Shown here one piece after another: positions 19,639 through 29,715 of a DNA stretch of 53,298 nt. Position 1 is the stretch's first letter, and each line of letters begins with the position of its first letter. A program made the position numbers and the translations under genes. Origin of the DNA: Granulicella sp. S190 (GTDB taxonomy: Bacteria; Acidobacteriota; Terriglobia; Terriglobales; Acidobacteriaceae); assembly GCF_009766095.1 (NCBI RefSeq), contig NZ_LMUD01000039.1:30143-83440 (forward strand). The letters run 5' to 3'. The notes beneath the pieces are model-generated. The model saw only the letters and a list, made by a program, of their open reading frames with translations, was not told the DNA's origin and made no database searches.

Positions 19639-19736
19639 AGCTTCAGGGGACACTTACAGCAGCATAACTGCCTACCCTATTGGATGCGTCTCCAGCCCGC
19701 TAAGTGCGATCCATACCCCGACATCAGCTCAACCCG

Positions 19737-20564
19737 TCAGAAAACATTCACCGGGCTATAAAAGTAGCAATCAGCCCCAAATTCGACTTCAAACAAATTT
19801 GTAGACTCCTCTGCCTGTTCAGCATTTCCCAAAACCAGGTAGCCATTCGGCGATAACTTCCGATGAACCTCGCGGAAGAGCGTCCTCCGATCCTGCTGTG
19901 AAAAATAAAGCAACACATTTCTTAGCAAGACCAAATCGAACGTAGGCAAAAAAGGCAACGGGGCACACAGATTGGCATAGTGAAACTCGCACATCGAACG
20001 AATCTGCGGACTCACCCCCCACTCTTCCCCATCACGGGTCATATACTTCAGCAGCATCCGCGCCGGTAATCCTCGATTGACCTCCAGTCTTCGATACCGC
20101 CCTCTCTTGGCATAATCGACGACCTGCCGCGAGATATCCGTACCGACAATCTTTACGTCCCAACCCGCAAGCTCCGGAAAGTGCTCCACCATCATCATCG
20201 CGAGGCTGTAGGCCTCCTGTCCGGTCGAGCTCGCTGCACTCCATATACGCAGATGTCTCTCCTCTGCCCTGCGTTCGACTAACTTTGGAATCAGCACCTG
20301 ACGCAACATCTCAAACGGCCTCATATCGCGAAAAAAACTCGTCTCGTTGATCGTCATCGCCTCAGCCACAGCGCGATGCAGATGCGCCGTCTGCCCAGAC
20401 CGCAACATACTCACAAAATCCCCAAGGTTCTCCGCCCCCGACAATCGCGCTATCGGGGTCAGCCTCGTGTCGAAGAGAGCATTGCGTGACGGATCGATCT
20501 GGTTCGCCGACTGCTCCAGCACAAGCTCGCGAAGATACGCATAATCTGAATCAGAGCAAGTCAT
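19737..20564 (-). CDS. cheR: Chemotaxis protein methyltransferase CheR
   Basis: The product of 275 residues has the CheR N-terminal helical domain and the SAM-binding domain: TINETSFFRDMRPFE, then IWSAASSTGQEAYSLAMM (motif I), VGTDISRQVVDYAKRG and FDLVLLRNVLLYFS. It methylates Glu side chains of chemoreceptors. No receptor gene is present in the window, so its targets lie elsewhere. It starts inside the end of cheB (14-base overlap), with GGGAGA six bases before the ATG. It is the last gene of the cheAWYBR operon. Confidence 0.94.
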   Translation of the reverse strand: MTCSDSDYAYLRELVLEQSANQIDPSRNALFDTRLTPIARLSGAENLGDFVSMLRSGQTAHLHRAVAEAMTINETSFFRDMRPFEMLRQVLIPKLVERRAEERHLRIWSAASSTGQEAYSLAMMMVEHFPELAGWDVKIVGTDISRQVVDYAKRGRYRRLEVNRGLPARMLLKYMTRDGEEWGVSPQIRSMCEFHYANLCAPLPFLPTFDLVLLRNVLLYFSQQDRRTLFREVHRKLSPNGYLVLGNAEQAEESTNLFEVEFGADCYFYSPVNVF

Positions 20565-21774
20565 CGTTCATCTCCCGTTGCGGCCCGGTTGCAGAGCCCG
20601 CCTTTCCCTCCGCGTTAATCCTCAGTCGCCCCGTGCAGACCCTCTGCTGCAGCGCACCGGCAATCTCCGCGAGCGGCAACGTTGCACTCGCGATGCCGGC
20701 CTCGGTCACCTTGCCCGGCATACCCCAAACGGCGGAGCTGTACTCATCCTGCGCCAGAACCACGCCCCCACATTCATGGATGGCTCGCGCCCCGTCCAGC
20801 CCATCTGCACCCATTCCAGTCATCACCAGGGCCAGAGCGGAGGCTCCATACATCCGTGCCGCGGAGAAAAAAAGATAGTCCACTGCTGGCATGCAGTGAT
20901 TCAACGGCTCCCGCTGATGCAATCGAATCCTGCTGTCCCGGCCTGCGATACTGCCGGTCTTTCTGTCCATCAAGCCATTGCCTGGGCCAACCTCCATGTG
21001 TGCATCTCCCGGAGCCAGCCACACGGTGCCTGGTCGAATCATCGCGTTCTCGTACGCCTCTTTCACACGCAAAGAACTGCTCTTGTCCAATCGCTCCGCA
21101 AGCGCGCCAGTAAACAACTTCGGCATATGCTGAACAATCAGCACAGGGACGGGAAAATCCGCAGGCAGCCGTGGCAGCAGCTGCTCCAGGGCTGACGGCC
21201 CACCAGTAGACAATCCAATCACCACCACCTCGATCACGGAAGAAGCCTTGGGCGCCCCCTCCACCCTCAGCTGAAGCGCATGGCCCGCACCGCTCTTTGT
21301 CGCAGCCCGTTCTTCTCTCCGCTTCGATCCCTTGGCCACTGCGGCAATCTTCGGCAGCAGCTGTTGAGACAGTGACAGCATCGCCGAGAAGAAGTCTCTT
21401 TGCTCTGCTGGCTTAGTCACATAATCGGCAGCGCCGTAGGCCAACGCTTCCAAGGTCGACCTGGCCCCATGTTCCGTGTAGGAGCTGCACATGATCACAG
21501 GCAAAGCAGTGCTTTCCACACGCAACCGGCGCAGTACCTCAAGCCCATTCAGACGAGGCATCTCAAGGTCCAGCACAAGGACATCCGGAATAAGCCGCTT
21601 CACCTGGTCCAGGCAATCCGTCCCATCCCGCGCGACGCCGCACAACTCCATACGCGGCAGCTCGCTCGATCGATCCTCCGCATGCATCTGGAACAGCTTC
21701 GCCATGACACCGCGCATCACAGCCGAGTCATCCGCTGCAAGGATGCGAATCGGCCGTTCCTCTAAAGATCCCAT
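20551..21774 (-). CDS. cheB: Chemotaxis response regulator / protein-glutamate methylesterase CheB
   Basis: The product of 407 residues has a receiver domain (ILAADDSAVM, phospho-Asp69 in VLVLDLEMPRLNG, Lys in VTKPAE), a linker of about 45 residues, and the methylesterase domain with the catalytic Ser in IGLSTGGPSALE, His in LIVQHMPKLFT and Asp in MTGMGADGLDGA. Phosphorylation by CheA activates demethylation and deamidation of receptors. GAGGAG lies five bases before the ATG. The gene overlaps cheR by 14 bases and follows cheY by about 30. Confidence 0.95.
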   Translation of the reverse strand: MGSLEERPIRILAADDSAVMRGVMAKLFQMHAEDRSSELPRMELCGVARDGTDCLDQVKRLIPDVLVLDLEMPRLNGLEVLRRLRVESTALPVIMCSSYTEHGARSTLEALAYGAADYVTKPAEQRDFFSAMLSLSQQLLPKIAAVAKGSKRREERAATKSGAGHALQLRVEGAPKASSVIEVVVIGLSTGGPSALEQLLPRLPADFPVPVLIVQHMPKLFTGALAERLDKSSSLRVKEAYENAMIRPGTVWLAPGDAHMEVGPGNGLMDRKTGSIAGRDSRIRLHQREPLNHCMPAVDYLFFSAARMYGASALALVMTGMGADGLDGARAIHECGGVVLAQDEYSSAVWGMPGKVTEAGIASATLPLAEIAGALQQRVCTGRLRINAEGKAGSATGPQREMNDDLL

Positions 21775-21805
21775 CTCTGCTCCTCACCCTTCCGCCCCAC
21801 CGGCG

Positions 21806-22177
21806 TCATGCAGCAATCACCCCAAGCAGAAGCATCTTCTCCCGAAGGCTCTCAGGAGTGAACGGCTTCATCAGAAACTCATCCGCACCATGATTTAGTG
21901 CCGTCGCAATAAACGAGTGATCGGCCTCGGTCGTCACCATCATCACCTTCATCTCCGGGCCTAGCTTCGCTTCTCGTAATGCCTTCACACACTCCAATCC
22001 GTTCATCACCGGCATGTTCACGTCCAGCAGCATCAGGTCGAAAGACTCCTCCGCCGCCAGCACCGCCAGGGCATGGCTTCCATCCTTCGCCTCTTCACAC
22101 TCCACATCCATCCGGTTCAGCAGATGTCGCAGGTATTCCCGGATAAAACTCGAATCGTCAACGATCAGGGCTCGCAT
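21806..22177 (-). CDS. cheY: CheY-like single-domain response regulator
   Basis: The product of 123 residues is a receiver domain alone: RALIVDDSSFIR, phospho-Asp52 in LMLLDVNMPVMNG, Thr in MVTTEADH and Lys in FLMKPFTPE. The ATG at 22177 has GGGAGG five bases upstream and is preferred to a GTG at 22183. It starts 20 bases before the end of cheW. It would receive phosphate from CheA and act on an output not found here; no flagellar or pilus gene is in the window. Confidence 0.92.
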   Translation of the reverse strand: MRALIVDDSSFIREYLRHLLNRMDVECEEAKDGSHALAVLAAEESFDLMLLDVNMPVMNGLECVKALREAKLGPEMKVMMVTTEADHSFIATALNHGADEFLMKPFTPESLREKMLLLGVIAA

Positions 22178-22688
22178 CGGCACCTCCCTTCGAACTGTCT
22201 TTAAACAATCCCACCTCTGACAGCCGCGACGGCGATAGCTTTCGCGGATCCAGTTGCACCATCAGCCCCGTCTCCATCTTGTAAGCTCCATCGAAGAGCC
22301 ATCTCCCTCGCGCCTCCAGCGTGCTGGGATTGTCCTCTAACCTCCTCCGGCTGGCCATGACCACGCCACCCACCGCGTCCACCACCAGGCCAAACCGCTC
22401 CTCAGCCTCATCGTCCATCACCAGCACACAGGACCGACCACTGTGTGCGCCCATGCCGAGCAGCGCCCGGAGATTCACTGTAGTCAGCACCTCTCCGCGG
22501 TAAGGAACAACTCCCGCGAGAAACTGCGGCGACATCGGCACCCGCTGCAGATCCTTTTCTCCAAGCACCTCGCGAATCTTCCTCGTGTCGATTCCAAACA
22601 TCTCGCCGCCCGCATACAGCGAACACATCGACACTGCGTCACTCTCCTCCAGCAGCTCGTCGACCTTCTCCCAACCGCCTATCTTCAT
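22158..22688 (-). CDS. cheW: Chemotaxis coupling protein CheW
   Basis: The product of 176 residues is one CheW SH3-like domain: YAGGEMFGIDTRKIREVLGE, VPMSPQFLAGVVPYRGEVLTTVNLRALLGM and GLVVDAVGGVVMAS. It links receptors to CheA. The ATG at 22688 shares an ATGA overlap with the cheA stop and has AGGAGG five bases upstream, so it is chosen over the codon at 22703. The C-terminal tail beyond the fold is about 25 residues. Confidence 0.93.
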   Translation of the reverse strand: MKIGGWEKVDELLEESDAVSMCSLYAGGEMFGIDTRKIREVLGEKDLQRVPMSPQFLAGVVPYRGEVLTTVNLRALLGMGAHSGRSCVLVMDDEAEERFGLVVDAVGGVVMASRRRLEDNPSTLEARGRWLFDGAYKMETGLMVQLDPRKLSPSRLSEVGLFKDSSKGGADASPDR

Positions 22689-24913
22689 GCAACCTCCTGC
22701 CACGCAACCTTCACTCCAGCTCCGAACTCTCGATGAACCTGCATCAGCTTTTCCTTCACCAGCGCAAGCTCCATCTCCCCGTTCGCTGCATCCTGTTCCA
22801 GTAATGTCCCGGTGGAAACATCCAACACCTGTCGAACCACCATGCCGCCCCTCTGCGTTCTTTGGGTGTCTGCATTGCCGCAGATCAGCACCGTCACCAG
22901 TGGCTCTTCGCCCTGCCGCCGGGCATCCTCCATCTCACGCAACACGCTTCCCTCATCTCTCAAGGGCAAAAGTTCTCCGCGATACTGCAACAAAGGCCTG
23001 CCGCCGGCATACTCGATCTGTCCCAGTGGAACGCTCTCAATCCGTTCCACAACATCGAGCGGCAGCGCAGTTCTCTCCCTGGCGCGATCTTCAAAGATCA
23101 GGAACGAGATCTCCGCAGCCGCCTGCGCCATCTCCTCTTCACCGCCTGCTTCAGAAAGCTCACCTTCAACCGGTTTCACCCCTGCACGTGCGGCCGTCGC
23201 GCCCACGTCCAGAATCAAAGCAAGCATTCCATTTCCTAGCACCGTGGCTCCGGAGAACAGACCGATCTCACGCAGCACGGGCGAAAGAGGTTTCACCACA
23301 ATCTCCTCCGGCGACATCAGGTCGTCGACCACCAGGCCATACCTGCACCCTTCCGCCTCAAGTACCGCCAGGTAATGTCCCTTCGACGTCTCTGGCTGAT
23401 ACGCATCCAAACCCAGCAGGCGGTCCAGCCACACCATCGGCAGCAGGCGCTCTCGCAGCCGATACAGCTCCGACGAACCTATCCGCTGCACCACCTGGGC
23501 AAACTCGCGCTGCGGGAGATCCACCAACTCCACCAGCGCGCTCTGTGGCAGCGCAAAGCTCTGTCCTCCACTCTTCACCACCAGCGATGGAACAATCGCC
23601 AGCGTCAGCGGCACCCTCAGACGCAACGTCGTCCCTATCCCCCTGCGAGACTCCACCTCAACGCTTCCACCAACCTTCTCCACGTTGGCCCGCACCACAT
23701 CCATGCCAACGCCGCGTCCCGAAACCGTAGTCACTGCAGCCGCTGTCGAAAATCCCGGGAGAAAGATAAGCTGCAGCGCCTCTCTCTCAGACATGGCCGA
23801 TGCATCTTCCGCCGTAACCAAATTGCGCTCCACCGCCTTCTGCAGCACTCGCTCTATCGGGATTCCTGCTCCATCATCCTCAACCTCGATCACCACAGAT
23901 CCGCTTTGGTGAAATGCCTTCAGCCGCAGACACCCTTCAGCAGGTTTGCCCGCCAGCACGCGATCCGCAGGCGACTCGATCCCATGGTCCACCGCATTCC
24001 TCACCGCGTGAGTCAACGGGTCTTTGATCGCCTCCAGCAGACTCTTATCAAGCCCTGTCTCCTGCCCGCTGAACTCCACCCGAACCTCACGAGCGCAAGT
24101 CCGTGCAAGATCGCGAACCATCCTTGGAAACTTACCGAATAAATTTCCTACCGGCTGCATCCTCGCCTGCATCACCGTCTCACGCAGGTCCGCCGTCACG
24201 CTATCCAGCCGCCGCGCCAGCTCTGGAAAATTCGCCGCGTCCATGCCGCTCTGCAGCATCTGGTTGCGTGTCAGTACCAGCTCCCCCACCAGGTTCATCA
24301 TGCGGTTCAGTACATCCACATCGATTCGCAGTGTCTTATCCGCACTCGCCTTCTCACTCACGGCTACCGGTTGCAGAGCAGGCGACGCGTCTCCCCTGGA
24401 AGCCACCGGCGCTTCACCCTGAACCCTGCCCGTCTCTACTAGAGCGATCTGCGGAGTCTCTATCTCCGGCAACTCCTCTGCCTCGTGCCCGTTCAAACGC
24501 GCAAGCTCCGCGATCAACTCCCCGTCTTCATCACCGGCCCTGGTCCCTTCGCTACCCGTCTCTTCGATCAACCCCAGAATCGCGCGTAGTCCATCCATCA
24601 GGCGCAGCAAGCCGCTGATCAGATCCGACGTCGCCACCAGCTTGCCATCTCGCAGAGCCCCCAGCAGATGTTCTCCGGCATGCGCCAGCTTCTCCAGCCG
24701 GTCGAATCCCAGAAACCCCGTCGTCCCTTTGATCGTATGCACCGCGCGGAAGATCTCTCCCAGCAGATCGACATCGTCCGGGCGCATCTCCAGCTCGGTC
24801 AGACACCGTTCCATCCGGTCCAGACCCTCTTGGCTCTCCGCAAGAAATTCCTTTGTCAGCTCGTCCACACTCTGTATATCGGGCGCAGAGACGTAATCAT
24901 GAGGCGCGACCAC
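22685..24913 (-). CDS. cheA: Chemotaxis histidine kinase CheA (with two C-terminal CheW-like domains)
   Basis: The product of 742 residues starts at a GTG with GGGGAG nine bases upstream. Order: Hpt domain with phospho-His59 in AVHTIKGTTGFLG; a linker of about 70 residues, with no clear CheY/CheB-binding P2 domain; the dimerisation helices (LNRMMNLVGELVLTRNQML); an HATPase domain (DHGIESPADR, VEDDGAGIP, GRGVGMDVVRANVEKVGG); then one CheW-like domain (QSFALPQSALVELV) and a second, divergent one (ISFLIFEDRARERTALPLDVVERIE) to the end. Classical CheA has only one. It heads the operon cheAWYBR. Confidence 0.93.
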   Translation of the reverse strand: MVAPHDYVSAPDIQSVDELTKEFLAESQEGLDRMERCLTELEMRPDDVDLLGEIFRAVHTIKGTTGFLGFDRLEKLAHAGEHLLGALRDGKLVATSDLISGLLRLMDGLRAILGLIEETGSEGTRAGDEDGELIAELARLNGHEAEELPEIETPQIALVETGRVQGEAPVASRGDASPALQPVAVSEKASADKTLRIDVDVLNRMMNLVGELVLTRNQMLQSGMDAANFPELARRLDSVTADLRETVMQARMQPVGNLFGKFPRMVRDLARTCAREVRVEFSGQETGLDKSLLEAIKDPLTHAVRNAVDHGIESPADRVLAGKPAEGCLRLKAFHQSGSVVIEVEDDGAGIPIERVLQKAVERNLVTAEDASAMSEREALQLIFLPGFSTAAAVTTVSGRGVGMDVVRANVEKVGGSVEVESRRGIGTTLRLRVPLTLAIVPSLVVKSGGQSFALPQSALVELVDLPQREFAQVVQRIGSSELYRLRERLLPMVWLDRLLGLDAYQPETSKGHYLAVLEAEGCRYGLVVDDLMSPEEIVVKPLSPVLREIGLFSGATVLGNGMLALILDVGATAARAGVKPVEGELSEAGGEEEMAQAAAEISFLIFEDRARERTALPLDVVERIESVPLGQIEYAGGRPLLQYRGELLPLRDEGSVLREMEDARRQGEEPLVTVLICGNADTQRTQRGGMVVRQVLDVSTGTLLEQDAANGEMELALVKEKLMQVHREFGAGVKVAWQEVA

Positions 24914-24951
24914 TTGCTATCGCTCCCCGCACCCGATAGCCTCACTCCATC

Positions 24952-25377
24952 ATGTCCTCTGTCGAACACCCCATTGGCCTCACCTCTGCCCAGATCGACC
25001 ATCTGCAGCAGCAGGCCATCGCCGTCGCTCACCACGCCTACGCTCCTTACAGCAACTTCCGCGTCGGCGCAGCCGTCCTCCTCACTGACGGCACCATCGT
25101 CACCGGCTGCAACGTCGAAAACGCCTCATACCGCCTCACCACCTGCGCGGAACAGACGGCCATCGCCGCCGCCGTCGCTCTTCGCGGCCCCGGCATTCGC
25201 ATCCGCGCCATCGCCGTGGCCAACCTCAACGCCACCGCCAGCCAGCCCTGCGGGGCCTGCCGCCAGACCATCCACGAGTTCAGCAGCCCAGACACCATAG
25301 TCTTCTACCCCGCCGAACGGGGCGCACGCGCCGAAGCCACCATGGCGCAACTTCTCCCCGCCGCCTTCCTCCTCTAA
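24952..25377 (+). CDS. cdd: Cytidine deaminase
   Basis: The product of 141 residues has the zinc-site motifs of tetrameric cytidine deaminases: TTCAEQTAI (catalytic Glu) and QPCGACRQTIHEF. SNFRVGAAVLLTDG and GCNVENASY form the nucleoside pocket. It converts cytidine and deoxycytidine to uridine and deoxyuridine in salvage. It is divergent from cheA (38-base gap) and 29 bases ahead of deoA, probably co-transcribed. Confidence 0.94.
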   Translation: MSSVEHPIGLTSAQIDHLQQQAIAVAHHAYAPYSNFRVGAAVLLTDGTIVTGCNVENASYRLTTCAEQTAIAAAVALRGPGIRIRAIAVANLNATASQPCGACRQTIHEFSSPDTIVFYPAERGARAEATMAQLLPAAFLL

Positions 25378-25406
25378 AAATTCGTAACTACATCAGATAC
25401 AATCCC

Positions 25407-26798
25407 ATGACACAGACCATCCACCCCATCGACGTCATCCTCCATAAACGTGACGGCCATGTCCTCACCGATGCCGAGATCCAGGTCTTCATCCACGCCC
25501 TCGTCGAGCGCACACTATCCAGGCAGCTCGTCACCGACGCCCAGATCGCAGCCTTCCTCATGGCCGTCTTCCAACGCGGTCTCAATCCGCAGGAGCTCGC
25601 CACCCTCACCGACGCCATGCGTCACTCCGGCGAGACCTTCGACGCCGCTCCCCTCCACACCTTCACCGTCGACAAGCACTCCACCGGCGGCGTCGGCGAC
25701 AAGACCTCGCTCCTCGTCGCGCCCATCCTCGCCGCCGCGGGTCTCGCCTCTCCAAACAGCGCCGGCACTCCCGGCATCTGCGTCCCCATGATCTCCGGTC
25801 GCAGCCTCGGCCACACCGGTGGAACCTTGGACAAGCTTGAGACTATCCCCGGCTTCAACACTCAACTCACCCTCGACCAGTTCTGTCAGACCCTCAAAAA
25901 ATGTGGCGCAGCTCTCGTCGGCCAAACCCCACGCCTGGTCCCCGCCGACCGCATCCTCTACGCTCTCCGCGACCACACCGGCACCGTCGAATCTCCCTTC
26001 CTCATCTGCGCGAGCATCATGAGTAAGAAATTAGCCGAAGACCTCAAGGCCCTGGTACTCGATGTCAAAGTAGGCAGCGGCGCGTTCATGCCCACCTACG
26101 AGCAATCCAAACTCCTCGCCCAACTCATGGTCGAGACCGGCGAAGCCTCCGGCACACGCACCGTCGCCCTGCTCACCAACCACGATGAGCCGCTGGGCCG
26201 CTTCGCTGGCAACTGGGTCGAAGTCTGGGAGTGTGTCGACATCCTTCAAAACAAGCGACATCCCATGTCCTCCGACCTCATCGAACTCTCAAACATCCTC
26301 GCTGGCTGGATGCTTCATTTTGCGGGCCACTCCGCCACTCCCGAAGCAGGAGCGAAGCTCTCCGATGAGATTCTCCTCAGCGGTGACGCCTTCAAAGCGT
26401 GGCTCAGAATGGTCGCCACCCAGTGCGGCGACGTCTCCGTCTTTCACGATTCTGCCGCCCACCATCAGCCCACAGCCTCGCGCACCCTCACCGCAACTCA
26501 CTCCGGATACCTTAGCTCTATGGACTGCAAACAGGTAGGCTGGGCCGTCCAACGCCTCGGTGCAGGCCGCGCCAAACCCGGCGATCCTGTCAGCGCCCAC
26601 GCTGGCATCGAGATGCACGCAAAACTAGGCGATGAGATCAAAACTGGTCAACCGCTCGTCACCCTCTTCTCGGAAGACGCTTCGCTGCTCGACGAGCCCG
26701 AAGCCATGCTCCGCGAAACCCTTCACATCGCCCCAGCCCCACCCCAGCTCAAACCACTTCTCCGCGAAGTCATCGCGAAGACAAGCCCCACGATCTGA
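25407..26798 (+). CDS. deoA: Thymidine/pyrimidine-nucleoside phosphorylase
   Basis: The product of 463 residues has the three-part fold of the family: a helical N-terminal domain, the glycine-rich phosphate site VDKHSTGGVGDKTSLLVAPILAAAG, SGRSLGHTGGTLDKLE, then LVLDVKVGSGAFMP and a C-terminal barrel-sandwich (IEMHAKLGDEIKTGQPL). It splits thymidine, and perhaps uridine, with phosphate. DeoA and the broader Pdp cannot be fully told apart here. It follows cdd closely. Confidence 0.93.
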   Translation: MTQTIHPIDVILHKRDGHVLTDAEIQVFIHALVERTLSRQLVTDAQIAAFLMAVFQRGLNPQELATLTDAMRHSGETFDAAPLHTFTVDKHSTGGVGDKTSLLVAPILAAAGLASPNSAGTPGICVPMISGRSLGHTGGTLDKLETIPGFNTQLTLDQFCQTLKKCGAALVGQTPRLVPADRILYALRDHTGTVESPFLICASIMSKKLAEDLKALVLDVKVGSGAFMPTYEQSKLLAQLMVETGEASGTRTVALLTNHDEPLGRFAGNWVEVWECVDILQNKRHPMSSDLIELSNILAGWMLHFAGHSATPEAGAKLSDEILLSGDAFKAWLRMVATQCGDVSVFHDSAAHHQPTASRTLTATHSGYLSSMDCKQVGWAVQRLGAGRAKPGDPVSAHAGIEMHAKLGDEIKTGQPLVTLFSEDASLLDEPEAMLRETLHIAPAPPQLKPLLREVIAKTSPTI

Positions 26799-26826
26799 TC
26801 CGGCTCTGCACTTGCGTACTATGCAC

Positions 26827-26860
26827 AAAAAAGAAAGACCCGGGAACAATTGCCCCGGGC
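26827..26860 (-). terminator. Rho-independent terminator after the secreted-protein gene
   Basis: On the minus strand CCCGGG (26859-26854) pairs with CCCGGG (26844-26839), with inner GCAA/TTG loop bases, followed by TCTTTCTTTTTT (26838-26827). It starts about 24 bases after the stop. It could also stop deoA read-through, but that side has no T-run. Confidence 0.75.
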
Positions 26861-26883
26861 CGTGCTCCATCCTTCGTGAGCAA

Positions 26884-27312
26884 CTATTTAAGAGCGATCA
26901 ATACATCGTGATTGACGCGCAGGGAGGCTTCCTGGGTCTGCGCTCTCGCGTTCTTCTCCTGCTTCGACGTTGGAAGATGGCAGTTCATCGAGGCATTCGC
27001 TGTGCGTACTTCGCTCAGGAAGTACTGATTGCCGTAGCGATGGAAGACCAGCTTGTTGCCGCCATCCGAAGCATCCGCATCGGCAACGGTGATGACCATC
27101 GCAGAAACCCCCTTCGCGCGATCTGAGAGAGTCAGGATCCTTGGAGAGTTGATGTCGGAGCCAACCGTATAGCTCCCGGCGGGAAGCGAGTTGCCATTAA
27201 CCGTAAAGTTGAAAGGAATGGTTGCCGTGACTTTGTGATCCTGAGCCAAGGCACTACCAGCGGTGACAAAACCGGCGGCGACGAAGAGAGCAACTGCGGT
27301 GAGGTTTTTCAT
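26884..27312 (-). CDS. Small secreted protein of an acidobacterial family, function unknown
   Basis: The product of 142 residues has a clear signal peptide (MKNLTAVALFVAAGFVTAGSALAQ) and AGGAGA six bases before the ATG at 27312. The mature part opens VTATIPFNFTVNGNSLPAGSYTV, has a central beta-rich region (PRILTLSDRAKGVSAMVITV) and ends with NHDVLIALK. Proteins with this opening occur in many copies in acidobacteria, and none has a function I can name. It has its own terminator. Its upstream region carries two -24/-12-like sites and a direct repeat shared with the divergent sigma-54 activator gene, so it is the likely target of that activator (inference). Confidence 0.8.
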   Translation of the reverse strand: MKNLTAVALFVAAGFVTAGSALAQDHKVTATIPFNFTVNGNSLPAGSYTVGSDINSPRILTLSDRAKGVSAMVITVADADASDGGNKLVFHRYGNQYFLSEVRTANASMNCHLPTSKQEKNARAQTQEASLRVNHDVLIALK

Positions 27313-27420
27313 GACGTTCTCCTTTTTGAGGGTTCTTCCCTCGGGGTCCCTTTGATCTTCCGTTTCATCTAATCTCTGGAATTCGTTCTCTCCTGAGCTT
27401 GCTGTTACGCCCGGATATAT

Positions 27421-27436
27421 TGCATGCGCATAGCCA
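27421..27436 (-). promoter_or_regulatory. Sigma-54-like -24/-12 promoter (proximal) for the secreted-protein gene
   Basis: On the minus strand TGGCTATGCGCATGCA keeps the GG (-24) and GC (-12) at the ten-base spacing of the TGGCAC-N5-TTGCA consensus, but the AC(G) after TGGC is not matched. It would start transcription about 100 bases before the ATG at 27312. Confidence 0.5.
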
Positions 27437-27478
27437 AAGCCGGCCAAACGCACCTCAAACAAAATCCCCCCACGCATT

Positions 27479-27494
27479 TGCAACGAGATAGCCC
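27479..27494 (-). promoter_or_regulatory. Second sigma-54-like -24/-12 promoter (distal)
   Basis: On the minus strand GGGCTATCTCGTTGCA has GGC, TTGCA and the exact ten-base GG-GC spacing. The first base differs from the consensus. It lies 58 bases upstream of the other site, and both share GGCTAT and TGCA. Confidence 0.42.
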
Positions 27495-27544
27495 AAATCC
27501 CTCCGCCCATGCAGCCGCTGCCTCCGTTTACATTGGCTACTGTT

Positions 27545-27584
27545 GGTATCCGAATGGTTCCCCTCGGGTATCCGATCGGTTCCC
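27545..27584. promoter_or_regulatory. Direct repeat with palindromic core: candidate enhancer site for the sigma-54 activator
   Basis: GGTATCCGAATGGTTCCC (27545-27562) and GGTATCCGATCGGTTCCC (27567-27584) match at 16 of 18 positions and are 22 bases apart, about two helical turns. The second has the palindrome CCGATCGG in its middle. They lie about 110-150 bases upstream of the proximal -24/-12 site, the usual distance for activator sites, and about 65 bases before the activator gene, so self-regulation is also possible. Confidence 0.55.
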
Positions 27585-27646
27585 GGCGTCCCGTCAATCG
27601 CGGCGATTGCCGTCTTCAGCTACACTTTCACTCAACGGAGGCCCCG

Positions 27647-29521
<1,875 letters not shown>

Positions 29522-29715
29522 AGAACTCACCTTCTGACCCTGAGCTTCGTTGAAGGAGAAGCACCCGCATCTCATCGCTCCGGTCGCCACTCCTCGTCTC
29601 CGCATCAACTGCAAACCAGCACCAAACAGGAAATCCTTAGGCCCCATCCCCTCCCTCCCGGTACACTCAACCCAAGCACCCAAACGTATTCACCTCTGCA
29701 GTAGGAGCGAAGCCT
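29522..29715. repeat. Intergenic region with a degenerate 'CTGAGCTTCGTTGAAGG' element
   Basis: About 195 bases between the activator and nupC. The part at 29535-29580 (TCTGACCCTGAGCTTCGTTG... then AAGGAGAAGCACCCGCATC) resembles the short 'CATTCTGAGCGAAGC' intergenic repeats of acidobacteria. No terminator was seen after the activator gene. Confidence 0.4.

Noticed and set aside
18481..19761. 426-codon plus-strand frame over lhr
   Set aside because: Antisense to the helicase core; product is Arg/His/Pro-rich and featureless.
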